NCBI GenBank assembly: GCA_020216985.1
Contig: JAIWOH010000158.1
Coordinates: 1-10,000 of the forward strand
Direction: 5' to 3'
Origin: Nitrospira sp.
GTDB taxonomy: Bacteria; Nitrospirota; Nitrospiria; Nitrospirales; Nitrospiraceae
DNA: 10,000 nucleotides
The notes under the pieces: model-generated
Databases searched by the model: none
What the model was told of the DNA's origin: nothing
The model's input: only the letters and a program-made list of their open reading frames with translations
Translations under genes and position numbers: made by a program
Shown here: positions 1 to 6,858 of the stretch, one piece after another
How positions within the stretch are numbered: position 1 is the stretch's first letter
Layout of the letters: every line of letters begins with the position of its first letter

Positions 1-794
1 AGATGCATCCAACGGTCTTCGAGGATCGAACTCTCTCCGTAGCCCTGTCCTGTGACGGGGGCCGCAGGGTTGAACGCCGGGATATCTTCGATACGCCGGA
101 TGACGACATCCCCCGCGGCCGCGACCGACGCCCAGTGGACCCCGCTGATCGATCGACCATCCGACAAAAGATCAAGGCTGCCTCCGGCCTGCACCCCTCT
201 TCGTAACACCGGAAGTTCCAACGCTTCCAACTGCATACCGATTGATTGCCGAAAAGGCGTCGGGAAGGGGATCGGACGGTTCGTTTCCACCGTCACTTCA
301 ACTGTGCACAGTAACCCGGGCTTCATGGGAGCATAGATCTTCAACAGCCGAACCGTTCCCGATTCGGCCATGTTTCGGAACAAGCCTAAATCGGAATCGT
401 TCAGCAGGTGATCGTGCACGGGATCCGACGCGTCCAAGACGACGTCCGGGCGCTCGGAAGTCCCTGCAAATTGCGACTGCCCGTTCCGGTCGAAAAACGT
501 CGGGGATCCATCGGTTGAAACGAAGCGTTTTTCCAATGCCCTGGCGACCAGAGGCGGAGCGGTTTCGGGATCATGAAACCATCCGATCACGATCTCGCCG
601 GCCGCATCGGCCAACTGTTGGGCGACAACCGATTTTTTTCCGACGTCCGCGCTCAGCGATTCTTGCCAGACCAACTCCAACAACGTCACTCCTAGAATCG
701 CGAGGGAAAGAGCGATCGCCAGGGAGACCACCAGCGCCACACCTCTCTCGCCGAATTTTACCGGGACATCGATTGTTGACACTTCTCTTCTCAC
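1..794 (-). CDS. PilX-like type IV pilus minor pilin (partial, C-terminus off window)
   Basis: A frame on the minus strand stays open from a GTG at 794 to the left edge: 264 full codons and no stop. After a basic start, residues 14-18 read FGERG, then a hydrophobic helix begins VALVVSLAIALSL. This is the N-terminal pattern of PilX-type minor pilins: a prepilin peptidase Gly (G18) with no Glu at mature position 5 (Val here). PilX-family proteins sit at or near the pilus tip with PilV, PilW and PilY1. The GTG overlaps the pilW stop by four bases (GTGA), which supports translational coupling and this start. The region after the helix carries no domain I recognise. It includes a strand-like stretch, ISGVHWASVAAAGDVVIRR, and a Gly-rich GQGYGESS near the edge. 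The protein is already longer than a typical PilX of about 150-200 residues. The family call rests on the N-terminus and position, so pilX is likely but unproven. Confidence 0.75.
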   Translation of the reverse strand, partial: MRREVSTIDVPVKFGERGVALVVSLAIALSLAILGVTLLELVWQESLSADVGKKSVVAQQLADAAGEIVIGWFHDPETAPPLVARALEKRFVSTDGSPTFFDRNGQSQFAGTSERPDVVLDASDPVHDHLLNDSDLGLFRNMAESGTVRLLKIYAPMKPGLLCTVEVTVETNRPIPFPTPFRQSIGMQLEALELPVLRRGVQAGGSLDLLSDGRSISGVHWASVAAAGDVVIRRIEDIPAFNPAAPVTGQGYGESSILEDRWMH

Positions 795-1498
795 GATCGG
801 AGCGCCACCGTTCGTCGTTCAACCTGCAAGGAATCGGCCGGCTCGATCTCTATCATGACGCGGGCCACCGCCGATGGCTCGTTCGTTGCCCGTCCTTTCC
901 GATCCCGATAGGAAAGCCGCACCGCCTTCAAATCGCCGATCAACACACCGGCTCCCCCGTCAACCATGCGCATCAGTCTGACCGGCCCTCCGGCCCTTGT
1001 GTAATAGGTGACCCGGTTCCACATTTCGACGGAGGCACCGATGGAATACGAACCGCTCACCGGGCTCTCCAGGAGCAACTGGTTTCGCTGACCGTCACGG
1101 GCAAGGCGATGGATTTCACAGCGTTGTTCTTCGCAGAGCTTCACAAATTTACCTCTTTCCCAGTCTCTTCCATCAAGCACAGGGAGAGCCGTTTGCCCCT
1201 GTTCCACAGGCGCCGTGATATTGGTGTGCCGGGCATGGATGTTCGCCGAAAATTCCACGGTATCCCGACCGATCACCAGCAAGGATTCCGGCGTGGCCAG
1301 ACGCACTTCCTGTTCGAACACTTCCAAACCGAGTCGGCGGTCCTGCTGCTGCGCGATTTTCCGGCTGCCGGCTCCGACCGCTTGTTGCCCCAGATACAGA
1401 ACTTCCAGACAGGCGGCGAAGACGAGAAGGGCGGCTGCCATGCCGATCATTAATTCGGTCAAACACAGGCCGCATGAGTCAGAAAGACGGTTCCTCAT
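791..1498 (-). CDS. pilW: PilW-like type IV pilus minor pilin
   Basis: This is a prepilin-like protein of about 235 residues. The leader MRNRLSDSCG is followed by a hydrophobic helix starting LCLTELMIGM. The cleavage site would be after G10, with the conserved Glu at mature position 5 (E15). The rest is a beta-rich pilin head with a CEEQRC cysteine pair that could form a disulfide loop. PilW-type proteins act with PilV, PilX and the FimT/GspH protein as a minor pilin complex that primes pilus assembly. I chose the ATG at 1498 because it has a strong ribosome site (AAGGAG, eight bases upstream) and gives a typical short leader. A GTG at 1537 overlaps the pilV stop (GTGA) and would add 13 residues; it remains possible. 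The gene lies between pilV and the PilX-like gene on the same strand. The PilW assignment comes from N-terminal form and gene order. Confidence 0.82.
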   Translation of the reverse strand: MRNRLSDSCGLCLTELMIGMAAALLVFAACLEVLYLGQQAVGAGSRKIAQQQDRRLGLEVFEQEVRLATPESLLVIGRDTVEFSANIHARHTNITAPVEQGQTALPVLDGRDWERGKFVKLCEEQRCEIHRLARDGQRNQLLLESPVSGSYSIGASVEMWNRVTYYTRAGGPVRLMRMVDGGAGVLIGDLKAVRLSYRDRKGRATNEPSAVARVMIEIEPADSLQVERRTVALRS

Positions 1499-1533
1499 GA
1501 TTCCCGCTCCTTCATACGCGCTCACGTTCTCAT

Positions 1534-2028
1534 TCACCGTTGCGAGCTTCCAACGAACACCGGATTCGCCCTGATCGTTTCCATGCGCAGTTCCCGTGGG
1601 CCGTTCGGCCCCTCAAACGTGACACTCGATCGGATGGTCACCGCGCCGGCCGACGCGAGCGGGCCGGGACGGTTCGCTTCGACCGTCCAGACTTCGGTCA
1701 GCCCATCGTGGTCCGCCATAGCCGAATAAATTCCATCCCCAGCCGCCTGATCAACCCCCAGACCGTCGTCTCTCATCACCGTGTCCGGCGTGCCATCTCG
1801 ATCGGAATCCTCCTCCAACAGAAATTTCCAGCCGACCGAGCGTTTCTCCTCCAATCTGGACTGAACGACAGATTGCGCCTTGGTAATCAAATCTGCATGA
1901 CGAACAAACCGGACCGCGACCTCCACGGCACCCATCGTTCCTGCGAACGCAACGCCGGCGATCACGGCGGCGATCATCGTTTCCAGCAACAGGCCTCCCT
2001 CTTCTTGCCTCCGCATCATCGGCGTCAT
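1534..2028 (-). CDS. pilV: PilV-like type IV pilus minor pilin with a calcium-loop-like motif
   Basis: This is a 164-residue prepilin. The leader MTPMMRRQEEG ends at G11, and the mature protein starts GLLLETMIAAVIAG, with Glu at mature position 5 (E16). A long helix follows (ADLITKAQSVVQSRLEEKR). Residues 74-82 read DSDRDGTPD, which fits the DxDxDGxxD pattern of calcium-binding loops, and DDGLGVDQAAGDGIYSA follows at about 87-103. The C-terminal half looks beta-rich. Its ATG overlaps the stop of the upstream fimT-like gene by four bases (ATGA), so the two are probably translationally coupled. PilV-type proteins belong to the minor pilin initiation complex. The class is clear from the N-terminus; PilV rather than another minor pilin type is inferred from position between the FimT-like and PilW-like genes. 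The calcium role is inference. Confidence 0.82.
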   Translation of the reverse strand: MTPMMRRQEEGGLLLETMIAAVIAGVAFAGTMGAVEVAVRFVRHADLITKAQSVVQSRLEEKRSVGWKFLLEEDSDRDGTPDTVMRDDGLGVDQAAGDGIYSAMADHDGLTEVWTVEANRPGPLASAGAVTIRSSVTFEGPNGPRELRMETIRANPVFVGSSQR

Positions 2029-2456
2029 CTGACAGTCACCCGCCCGTTGAATCCCACCGTCACTTCTCTCATGCGTCCTTCTTTGTTCCGCAACCGCATC
2101 GTAGTGGCCGTTGCAGTCCGACCGCTCGGATAGAACACGACGTGGTCTCCGCCGCTCGGTTCATCGATCGCTACGCCCCTCCGCCCGTAGTGATATACAT
2201 GGTGCACGTTCGGCTCCTGAAGAAATCCGACCTCCAGCGATTCTCTTTCCCGCACCAACGTCACCATCACTCTGTCGCGGCGGGTGATCGCCAACTGTCT
2301 CGCCAACCGCAACTCCGAGGCGACTTCCGTCGTCACGGTTTGGAGCTGCATCTGCGCGTACACATAGGCAAAGTTCGGCCCGGCCAAAGCCGAGAGGACG
2401 CCGAGCACAGCGAGCGTGACGAGCAATTCCAAAAGCGTTTTGCCTTGCTGAGTCAT
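2025..2456 (-). CDS. fimT: GspH/FimT-family pseudopilin
   Basis: This is a 143-residue prepilin of the GspH/FimT family. The short leader MTQQG is followed by KTLLELLVTLAVLGV, giving a prepilin peptidase site after G5 and Glu at mature position 5 (E10). The helix extends through residues of about 40-60 (VTTEVASELRLARQLAITRR), typical of GspH. The C-terminal strands FYPSGRTATATTMRLR and VTVGFNGRVTV match the usual end of the GspH domain. FimT/GspH proteins are minor pilins of type IV pilus or type II secretion pilus-like fibres; FimT types have also been linked to DNA uptake. The frame is open further upstream, to an ATG at 2606, but that would put about 50 non-pilin residues before the leader, so the ATG at 2456 is preferred. 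It is the first gene of the minor pilin run and overlaps pilV by four bases. Confidence 0.85.
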   Translation of the reverse strand: MTQQGKTLLELLVTLAVLGVLSALAGPNFAYVYAQMQLQTVTTEVASELRLARQLAITRRDRVMVTLVRERESLEVGFLQEPNVHHVYHYGRRGVAIDEPSGGDHVVFYPSGRTATATTMRLRNKEGRMREVTVGFNGRVTVR

Positions 2457-2724
2457 GAAACCCTGCTTCCGCCGAGAAGTGCACGGGCACACTCCCTTCT
2501 CAAACTGTATGCCGACCGGTTTCTCTCGGTTTTTGAGCAATGGGCTTTTCGTCAAACTGTCGAGATTTATGGGAGGGTTGTGCCGGTTCGGCGAGGAATC
2601 ACACATGGCGAGGGCACCGACTTGGAGACGACGTTCTTTCCTCCCGGCAACAATTCGGATACAGGTCGGTGAGGAAGAGATACAGGATGAAACGCAACGT
2701 TTTGGAACAGGCGCCTGGGGAGCG
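2457..2724. other. Gap between pilD and the minor pilin genes
   Basis: These 268 bases should hold the leader and possibly the promoter of the minor pilin operon. I found no convincing -35/-10 pair and no sigma-54 GG-N10-GC element on the minus strand. Directly after the pilD stop there are two small inverted repeats: a 10-base palindrome CAGGCGCCTG (2708-2717) and AAACG-CAA-CGTTT (2690-2702). Neither is followed by a run of T, so they are poor terminators. The 9-mer TCAAACTGT occurs twice, at 2500-2508 and 2552-2560. I see no credible gene here. Confidence 0.4.
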
Positions 2725-3495
2725 TTATCCTAAGAGGAATCCTTGATACCAGTTCAACAGAGGTTGTCCGAAGAACAGGGCGATCAAGGCCCCACAGACG
2801 AGAAAGGGACCGAATGGAATGTAGTCCTGCCGAGAAATCACGCGTGTGCCGATCAGCGTCAGCCCGACCAGGGAACCGAGCAATGATCCCATCATGATCG
2901 TCACAAGCGCCGGCTTCCAGCCGAGAAAGGCTCCGATCATGGCCATCAGCTTGATGTCACCTCCGCCCATTCCTTCCTTCCCAAACAGGTAGGGACTGAG
3001 CCAGGCGAGCAACCACAAGAGCCCCCCACCGACCAGCATCCCGATAAGCCCGTTTATCAAACCGGTCGACAGGACGGTTGCGGAACTGAGAAGACCGACC
3101 GCCGTGCCAGGCAGTGTGATCGCGTTTGGAATGATCTTGTGAGACAGGTCCGTCCCGGCCACGACGAGAAGCGAAGAATAGAGCAGGGCATAGACGACCG
3201 TCGACCATCCGAAGCCGAAGTACCAGAGCAATCCGATGTAGCCCACCGCATTGAGGCCCTCCACAACCGGATAGCGCCACGGGATAGGTCCTGAACAGGA
3301 ACGACAGCGGCCGACAAGCACGACATAGCTCGCCAGCGGAATATTGTCGTACCAGGCGATGGGGTGTGAACAGGCAGGACAGTGAGAGCCCGGCCACACG
3401 ACCGATTCGCGTCTCGGCAATCGATAGATGCACACGTTCAGGAAGCTCCCGACCAATGCGCCAACGAGGCCCGCAATCACATACCACGTGAACAT
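2725..3495 (-). CDS. pilD: Prepilin peptidase (A24 family leader peptidase / N-methyltransferase)
   Basis: This is an integral membrane protein of 256 residues. It cleaves the leaders of type IV prepilins and methylates the new N-terminus. In numbering from a TTG at 3501 (two residues more), the cytoplasmic zinc-type loop has two Cys pairs, CPAC (41-44) and CRSC (66-69), both typical of the bifunctional form. The two catalytic aspartates are visible in GTDLSHKIIPN (D118) and GMGGGDIKLM (D182). The N-terminal segment GALVGSFLNVCIYRLPR is the family signature, and several hydrophobic helices follow to the C-terminus. I prefer the ATG at 3495 over the TTG because GAGG lies eight bases before it. 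The four prepilins downstream on the same strand are its obvious local substrates. Length and all catalytic residues are normal. Confidence 0.95.
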   Translation of the reverse strand: MFTWYVIAGLVGALVGSFLNVCIYRLPRRESVVWPGSHCPACSHPIAWYDNIPLASYVVLVGRCRSCSGPIPWRYPVVEGLNAVGYIGLLWYFGFGWSTVVYALLYSSLLVVAGTDLSHKIIPNAITLPGTAVGLLSSATVLSTGLINGLIGMLVGGGLLWLLAWLSPYLFGKEGMGGGDIKLMAMIGAFLGWKPALVTIMMGSLLGSLVGLTLIGTRVISRQDYIPFGPFLVCGALIALFFGQPLLNWYQGFLLG

Positions 3496-3595
3496 CGGCA
3501 AAACCTCATATGCACAGCGGTTACCATCTCCGACCTACCATCCCGTTCATACATCGACCTCTATAAGGATAATTACTGGAGCTTAACGGCCTTGG

Positions 3596-3625
3596 TTTAC
3601 TTTACCCTGTAAGGGTTTTTATAAT
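3596..3625 (+). promoter_or_regulatory. Candidate sigma-70 promoter of the LuxR-type regulator, with an inverted repeat in the spacer
   Basis: A perfect TATAAT lies at 3620-3625. Eighteen bases upstream, at 3596-3601, is TTTACT, which matches four of six positions of TTGACA. The inverted repeat ACCCT-GTA-AGGGT (3604-3616) lies wholly inside the spacer, a common place for a repressor site. The leader to the ATG at 3710 would be about 75-80 bases. The five-base stem followed by T-rich sequence also resembles a weak terminator, but its position next to the -10 box favours an operator. Confidence 0.45.
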
Positions 3626-3653
3626 TCTGTAACAAGGGGGTGTCGACAGCTTG

Positions 3654-3668
3654 CTGTTCGACGAACAG
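3654..3668. promoter_or_regulatory. 15-base inverted repeat in the regulator's leader
   Basis: CTGTTCG-A-CGAACAG is a perfect seven-base inverted repeat with a one-base centre. It lies about 30 bases downstream of the candidate -10 box and 41 bases before the ATG. It could be an operator for a dimeric regulator, perhaps the LuxR-type protein itself. It resembles an SOS box but has one base too few between the CTGT and ACAG half-sites. Confidence 0.4.
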
Positions 3669-3709
3669 TATATCCAAAACTTCAGCGGATCAAAGGAGAA
3701 CCAACCATT

Positions 3710-3985
3710 ATGTCCAAGACAAACGGGAAGCCCAGGGTCCGAAGGCCGGCGGACCTCGAACCGCCACCCAGGGCAAAGCGTCCGGAATCACTCACCGCAC
3801 GTGAACAGGAGATTCTCGAACTGATTTGGGTCGGTTTCAAGAACAAGGAGATCGGCGAGCGACTCAAGATCAGCGTGAAAACCGTCGAGGCTCACCGCTC
3901 TAACATGATGAAAAAATTGCGCGTCTCAAACACCGCCCAACTGCTCAAAGCCGCGATCGAAGGAGGCATGCTCAAAATCAAGTGA
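3710..3985 (+). CDS. Small stand-alone LuxR/GerE-type helix-turn-helix regulator
   Basis: This 91-residue protein is essentially only the C-terminal DNA-binding domain of the LuxR/FixJ/NarL families. Residues 1-25 are basic and proline-rich, without a receiver or ligand domain. Residues 28-36 (LTAREQEIL) open the GerE domain; ELIWVGFKNKEIGERLKIS and the recognition helix SVKTVEAHRSNMMKKL (55-70) follow, with the dimerisation helix at about 73-83. With no sensory domain, its activity may depend on its amount, on DNA site or on a partner. It is the only plus-strand gene here and is transcribed away from pilD, so pilD or itself are plausible targets (inference). AAAGGAG stands eleven bases before the ATG. 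Its last 19 codons and stop lie opposite the end of rlmB. Family is certain; target is unknown. Confidence 0.9.
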   Translation: MSKTNGKPRVRRPADLEPPPRAKRPESLTAREQEILELIWVGFKNKEIGERLKISVKTVEAHRSNMMKKLRVSNTAQLLKAAIEGGMLKIK

Positions 3986-4759
3986 TCGTGGAACCGGCTT
4001 GTTCTCCCCTCGCTGTCGCACGGCTTCATAGAGGACGACAGCGAGGGCTGCCGACACATTCAACGACGCAACGCGGCCTTTCATCGGGATGCTGATGCGC
4101 CCGTCGCAGGCCTTCAGCACGCCCGGTCTGATCCCCTCCCCTTCTCCCCCAAAGACGAATGCAACGGGGCCCGTCATGTCAACGGTGGCGTAGCGCGTCG
4201 TCGCGGTCGATTCCACTGCGTAGACCCAGATCCCCTCTTCTTTGAGATCGTCAATAAGACGGATCAGGTTCGTGACCTGACAGACCGCCACATGGTCGAT
4301 GGCGCCCGCCGATGCTTTGGCGACCACCGAAGTCAGGCCGACCGCCCGCCGTTCCGGAATGAAGACCCCGTGGACGCCGGCCGCCTCCGCAGTCCGTAAT
4401 GCCGCGCCCAGGTTATGGGGGTCCTCGACTCCGTCGAGCAGGAGAAGAAGGGGCGGCTCGCCCTTCGCGCGAGCTTGCCTCACAATGTCGTCGGTCGTGC
4501 TGTAAGACTTGGCCGCGACGAAGGCGATGACCCCTTGGTGTTTGCCATGGGGAACGAGCCGATGGAAGACCGCGGGAGGCTCGATGTGGACGGGAACGTG
4601 TTTGGCCTTGGCGGCTTTTACGAGATCGCCGAACTGCCGATCCGTCCGCAGCACCAAGATCCGCCGAATCGGCCGCACGCCGGCCCGTATCGCCTCCCGG
4701 ACCGCGTGCAACCCGTAGAGAATCTCCCGCCCGTCAGCGTTTCCACCGGCTTGTCCCAT
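3926..4759 (-). CDS. rlmB: 23S rRNA (guanosine-2'-O-)-methyltransferase RlmB / TrmH-family SPOUT enzyme
   Basis: This is a 277-residue SpoU/TrmH-type methyltransferase, most like RlmB, which uses S-adenosylmethionine to 2'-O-methylate a 23S rRNA guanosine. The N-terminal substrate-binding domain (about 10-95) starts REILYGLHAVREAI. The trefoil-knot domain has motif 1 LDGVEDPHNLGAALRTAEAA (N117, R122), motif 2 FVFGGEGEGIRPGVL (E206) and motif 3 ISIPMKGRVASLNVSAALAV (N234). The domain ends near R250, and a 27-residue charged tail follows. The last 60 bases overlap the 3' end of the opposing LuxR-type gene. The ATG at 4759 has GAGG nine bases upstream and lies inside the end of cysS (26-base overlap), so the two are probably coupled; cysS next to rlmB is also a common arrangement elsewhere. 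RlmB versus another TrmH-family member is likely, not proven. Confidence 0.93.
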   Translation of the reverse strand: MGQAGGNADGREILYGLHAVREAIRAGVRPIRRILVLRTDRQFGDLVKAAKAKHVPVHIEPPAVFHRLVPHGKHQGVIAFVAAKSYSTTDDIVRQARAKGEPPLLLLLDGVEDPHNLGAALRTAEAAGVHGVFIPERRAVGLTSVVAKASAGAIDHVAVCQVTNLIRLIDDLKEEGIWVYAVESTATTRYATVDMTGPVAFVFGGEGEGIRPGVLKACDGRISIPMKGRVASLNVSAALAVVLYEAVRQRGENKPVPRSLDFEHASFDRGFEQLGGV

Positions 4760-6212
4760 CGGGCTTATCCTCGATCATGATGCCTTGAGCCGCGAGCGAC
4801 CGACGAATCTCGTCGGCTCGTTTGAAATCCTTTTGGGCGCGAGCCTCTCGCCGTTCTATCAACAGGCGGTCGATCTCTTCATCGGTCAACGCGGCTTGCT
4901 CGGCCGTCAGGCCGCCGGCTTGAGACGGGACCGCACCGGCAGAAGAGTCTCCGAACTGCCATGCATTCAACTGAAACAATCCCAGCACCTCGCCGAGCGA
5001 GCGAAAGGCCTCTCTGGCCCGCGTTCGCCCTCGGCTCGACAATCCTTTTTCGAGCAACTTGTTGACGTCGCCGCGCAATCCCTGCAACGCCGCAATTGCC
5101 ATGGGTGTGTTGAGATCATCGTCCATCGCCCGAACAAACGATGCCGTCGCTTGCTCGACAGCGGACGCAAGCACGCCGTCGCCTTCTGTCTGTGAGTCGT
5201 TCGGCTCACTCGGCTCCTTGAGCCGCTCGAACAGGTCATAAAATCCGTTCAGGGCGTTCTTCGCCTCTTTCATCGCCCGGTCCGAAAAGTCCACTGGCCC
5301 GCGATACTGGGTGGACAACAGAAAATAGCGGAGGACTTCTCCCGTGACCGGCTCCGGCCAGTCGGACTTAGCGAAGATCTCACGGATCGTGAAGAAGTTG
5401 CCGAGCGATTTCGACATCTTCTCCTGATTGATCTGGACGAAGCCGTTGTGTACCCAGAACCGGGCGAATTCCTTTCCCGTCGCGCCGCAGGATTGAGCGA
5501 TCTCGTTTTCGTGGTGCGGGAAGATGAGATCCATCCCCCCGCCGTGAATGTCAAATGTCTCCCCCAGGTGTTTGATCGACATCGCGGAACATTCGATGTG
5601 CCAACCGGGCCGGCCCGGCCCCCATGGACTTGGCCAGGATGGCTCGCCAGCCTTGCTTCGTTTCCAGAGGGCGAAATCTATCGGGTGACGCTTTCGCTCA
5701 TCGACCTCCACGCGAGCGCCGGCCTGGAGGTCTTCCAGCCGCCGTTTGGAAAGCCGTCCATAGGCCGGATAGTGGGCGACGTGAAAATACACGTCGCCGT
5801 CCACAACGTAGGCCAACCCTTTGTCGATCAGGGCTTCCGTCAGTCGAATGATCTCCTCGATATGCTCCGTGGCCTTGGGCTCCTCCGTCGCGCGCTTGAT
5901 GCCCAGCTTCCCCATGTCTTCATAATAGGCCTCGATATACTTCTTCGTGATCGTCTCGCACGTCACCCCCTGCTCATGAGCCCGCTTGATGATCTTATCA
6001 TCCACGTCGGTGAAGTTTTTCACGAACGTCACGGTGTAGCCGCTGTACTCCAAATACCGTCGCAAGACGTCGAAGACCAGCGCGCTCCGCGCGTGGCCGA
6101 TGTGGCAATAGTCGTAGACGGTCACTCCGCAGACGTACATCCCGACTTTTCGGGGCTCGAACGGCTTGAACGGCTCTCGCTTTCCCGTCAGGGTGTTAAA
6201 AAGATGGAGCAT
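4734..6212 (-). CDS. cysS: Cysteinyl-tRNA synthetase
   Basis: This class I aminoacyl-tRNA synthetase charges tRNA-Cys in the cytosol. In ATG numbering (492 residues) it begins MLHLFNTLTGKREPF, the usual start of the family. The HIGH motif is CHIGHAR (HIGH at 37-40) and the KMSKS motif is at 265-269 (INQEKMSKSLGN). The zinc site that selects cysteine is complete: C28 in VCGVTVYD, C208 in WHIECSA, H233 and E237 in FPHHENE. The C-terminal anticodon-binding region ends with the family motif KDFKRADEIRRSL and a PDGTSRW tail. I chose the ATG at 6212, four bases after the dedA stop, for homology; its own ribosome site is weak. A TTG at 6233 has GAGG seven bases upstream and would add seven residues. 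Its end overlaps rlmB by 26 bases. Confidence 0.96.
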   Translation of the reverse strand: MLHLFNTLTGKREPFKPFEPRKVGMYVCGVTVYDYCHIGHARSALVFDVLRRYLEYSGYTVTFVKNFTDVDDKIIKRAHEQGVTCETITKKYIEAYYEDMGKLGIKRATEEPKATEHIEEIIRLTEALIDKGLAYVVDGDVYFHVAHYPAYGRLSKRRLEDLQAGARVEVDERKRHPIDFALWKRSKAGEPSWPSPWGPGRPGWHIECSAMSIKHLGETFDIHGGGMDLIFPHHENEIAQSCGATGKEFARFWVHNGFVQINQEKMSKSLGNFFTIREIFAKSDWPEPVTGEVLRYFLLSTQYRGPVDFSDRAMKEAKNALNGFYDLFERLKEPSEPNDSQTEGDGVLASAVEQATASFVRAMDDDLNTPMAIAALQGLRGDVNKLLEKGLSSRGRTRAREAFRSLGEVLGLFQLNAWQFGDSSAGAVPSQAGGLTAEQAALTDEEIDRLLIERREARAQKDFKRADEIRRSLAAQGIMIEDKPDGTSRWKR

Positions 6213-6216
6213 GGGC

Positions 6217-6858
6217 TTACCGTCCGGATTCAACGCGACGCCTCGGCCAGTGCGACCACAGGAAATACCCCAGGGCCAGCGCCAGGAGCAATCCGATGAT
6301 CACGTCGAACTGATGGAAATACTGCCGAAGACTGTCCCACTCCTCGCCCATACGCACTCCGATATAGGCGAGGAGATAGCACCACGGAAGGGCGCCCACG
6401 AACGTGAAGAGGACGAACCGAGGGAAATTCATCTGGGCGATGCCAGCCGGCAGCGAGATAAATGTCCGCACGACGGGCAACATCCTGCTGAACAACACCG
6501 CGGCTTCTCCGTATTTGGCGAACCATCGATCGGCCACGTCCAGATCATGGCGGGAGATCAGCACGTAGCGTCCATACCGTTCGACGAACGGCCGGCCGCC
6601 CCACACGCCGGCCCAGTAGGCGACGATCGACCCGATGACGTTGCCGACGGATCCGGCGAGCGTCACCCCCAACATTGTGAATTGGCCGGTCCCCACAAGA
6701 TAGCCGGAGAAGGGCATGATGATTTCGCTCGGCAAGGGGATACAGGCGCTTTCGATGGCCATCGTGATCACGATCCCGGTGTAGCCGAACAGCGAAATCG
6801 TCTCGATGACGAACGTGCTGAGTTCGGCAAGAATCCATTCGATGGCCCGTCCGATCAT
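6217..6858 (-). CDS. DedA/VTT-family membrane protein
   Basis: This is a 213-residue polytopic inner-membrane protein of the DedA (SNARE-associated/VTT) family. Family members help membrane homeostasis; some are proposed to flip undecaprenyl phosphate and others affect pH or cationic peptide resistance. The re-entrant region holds the acidic residues E36 and E45 (IESACIPLPSE), and the second signature SRMLPVVRTFISLPAGIAQM contains the conserved arginines R125 and R131. Hydrophobic segments lie at about 15-40, 45-85, 120-170 and 185-203, with a basic tail. The ATG overlaps the surE stop by four bases (ATGA), and cysS begins four bases after its stop, so it is the middle gene of one unit. The family is certain; which lipid it handles cannot be told from sequence. 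Confidence 0.93.
   Translation of the reverse strand: MIGRAIEWILAELSTFVIETISLFGYTGIVITMAIESACIPLPSEIIMPFSGYLVGTGQFTMLGVTLAGSVGNVIGSIVAYWAGVWGGRPFVERYGRYVLISRHDLDVADRWFAKYGEAAVLFSRMLPVVRTFISLPAGIAQMNFPRFVLFTFVGALPWCYLLAYIGVRMGEEWDSLRQYFHQFDVIIGLLLALALGYFLWSHWPRRRVESGR

Larger units (their letters stand above)
3496..3709. promoter_or_regulatory. Divergent promoter region between pilD and the LuxR-type regulator
   Basis: The 214 bases between the divergent starts should carry promoters for both genes. The sequence is markedly AT-richer than its surroundings, especially at 3560-3630. On the plus strand there is a good promoter candidate and two inverted repeats, listed separately. On the minus strand I could not pick a convincing -35/-10 pair for pilD; TTATAG-like sequences near 3560-3570 are only suggestive. 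A ribosome site AAAGGAG lies eleven bases before the regulator's ATG. Confidence 0.55.

Noticed and set aside
242..1453. Long plus-strand open frame of about 403 codons opposite the PilW-like and PilX-like genes
   Set aside because: Its product is rich in Arg, Pro and His, has no known motif, and lies opposite two prepilin genes with clear N-termini. It is an antisense shadow in GC-rich DNA.
2520..2580. TTGACG and TTGCT on the minus strand as a sigma-70 or sigma-54 promoter of the pilin genes
   Set aside because: No -10 box lies 16-18 bases after TTGACG, and no GG lies at the right distance before TTGCT.
2457..2606. N-terminal extension of the FimT/GspH protein from an ATG at 2606
   Set aside because: It would place about 50 non-pilin residues before a standard short prepilin leader.
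3654..3668. SOS (LexA) box in front of the LuxR-type gene
   Set aside because: The spacing between CTGT and ACAG is seven bases, not the eight of the proteobacterial box, and the gene has no SOS link. It is kept only as an unassigned inverted repeat.
5448..6299. Plus-strand open frame of about 283 codons opposite cysS
   Set aside because: cysS has every catalytic and zinc-binding motif on the other strand; the antisense product resembles nothing and has no ribosome site I would trust.
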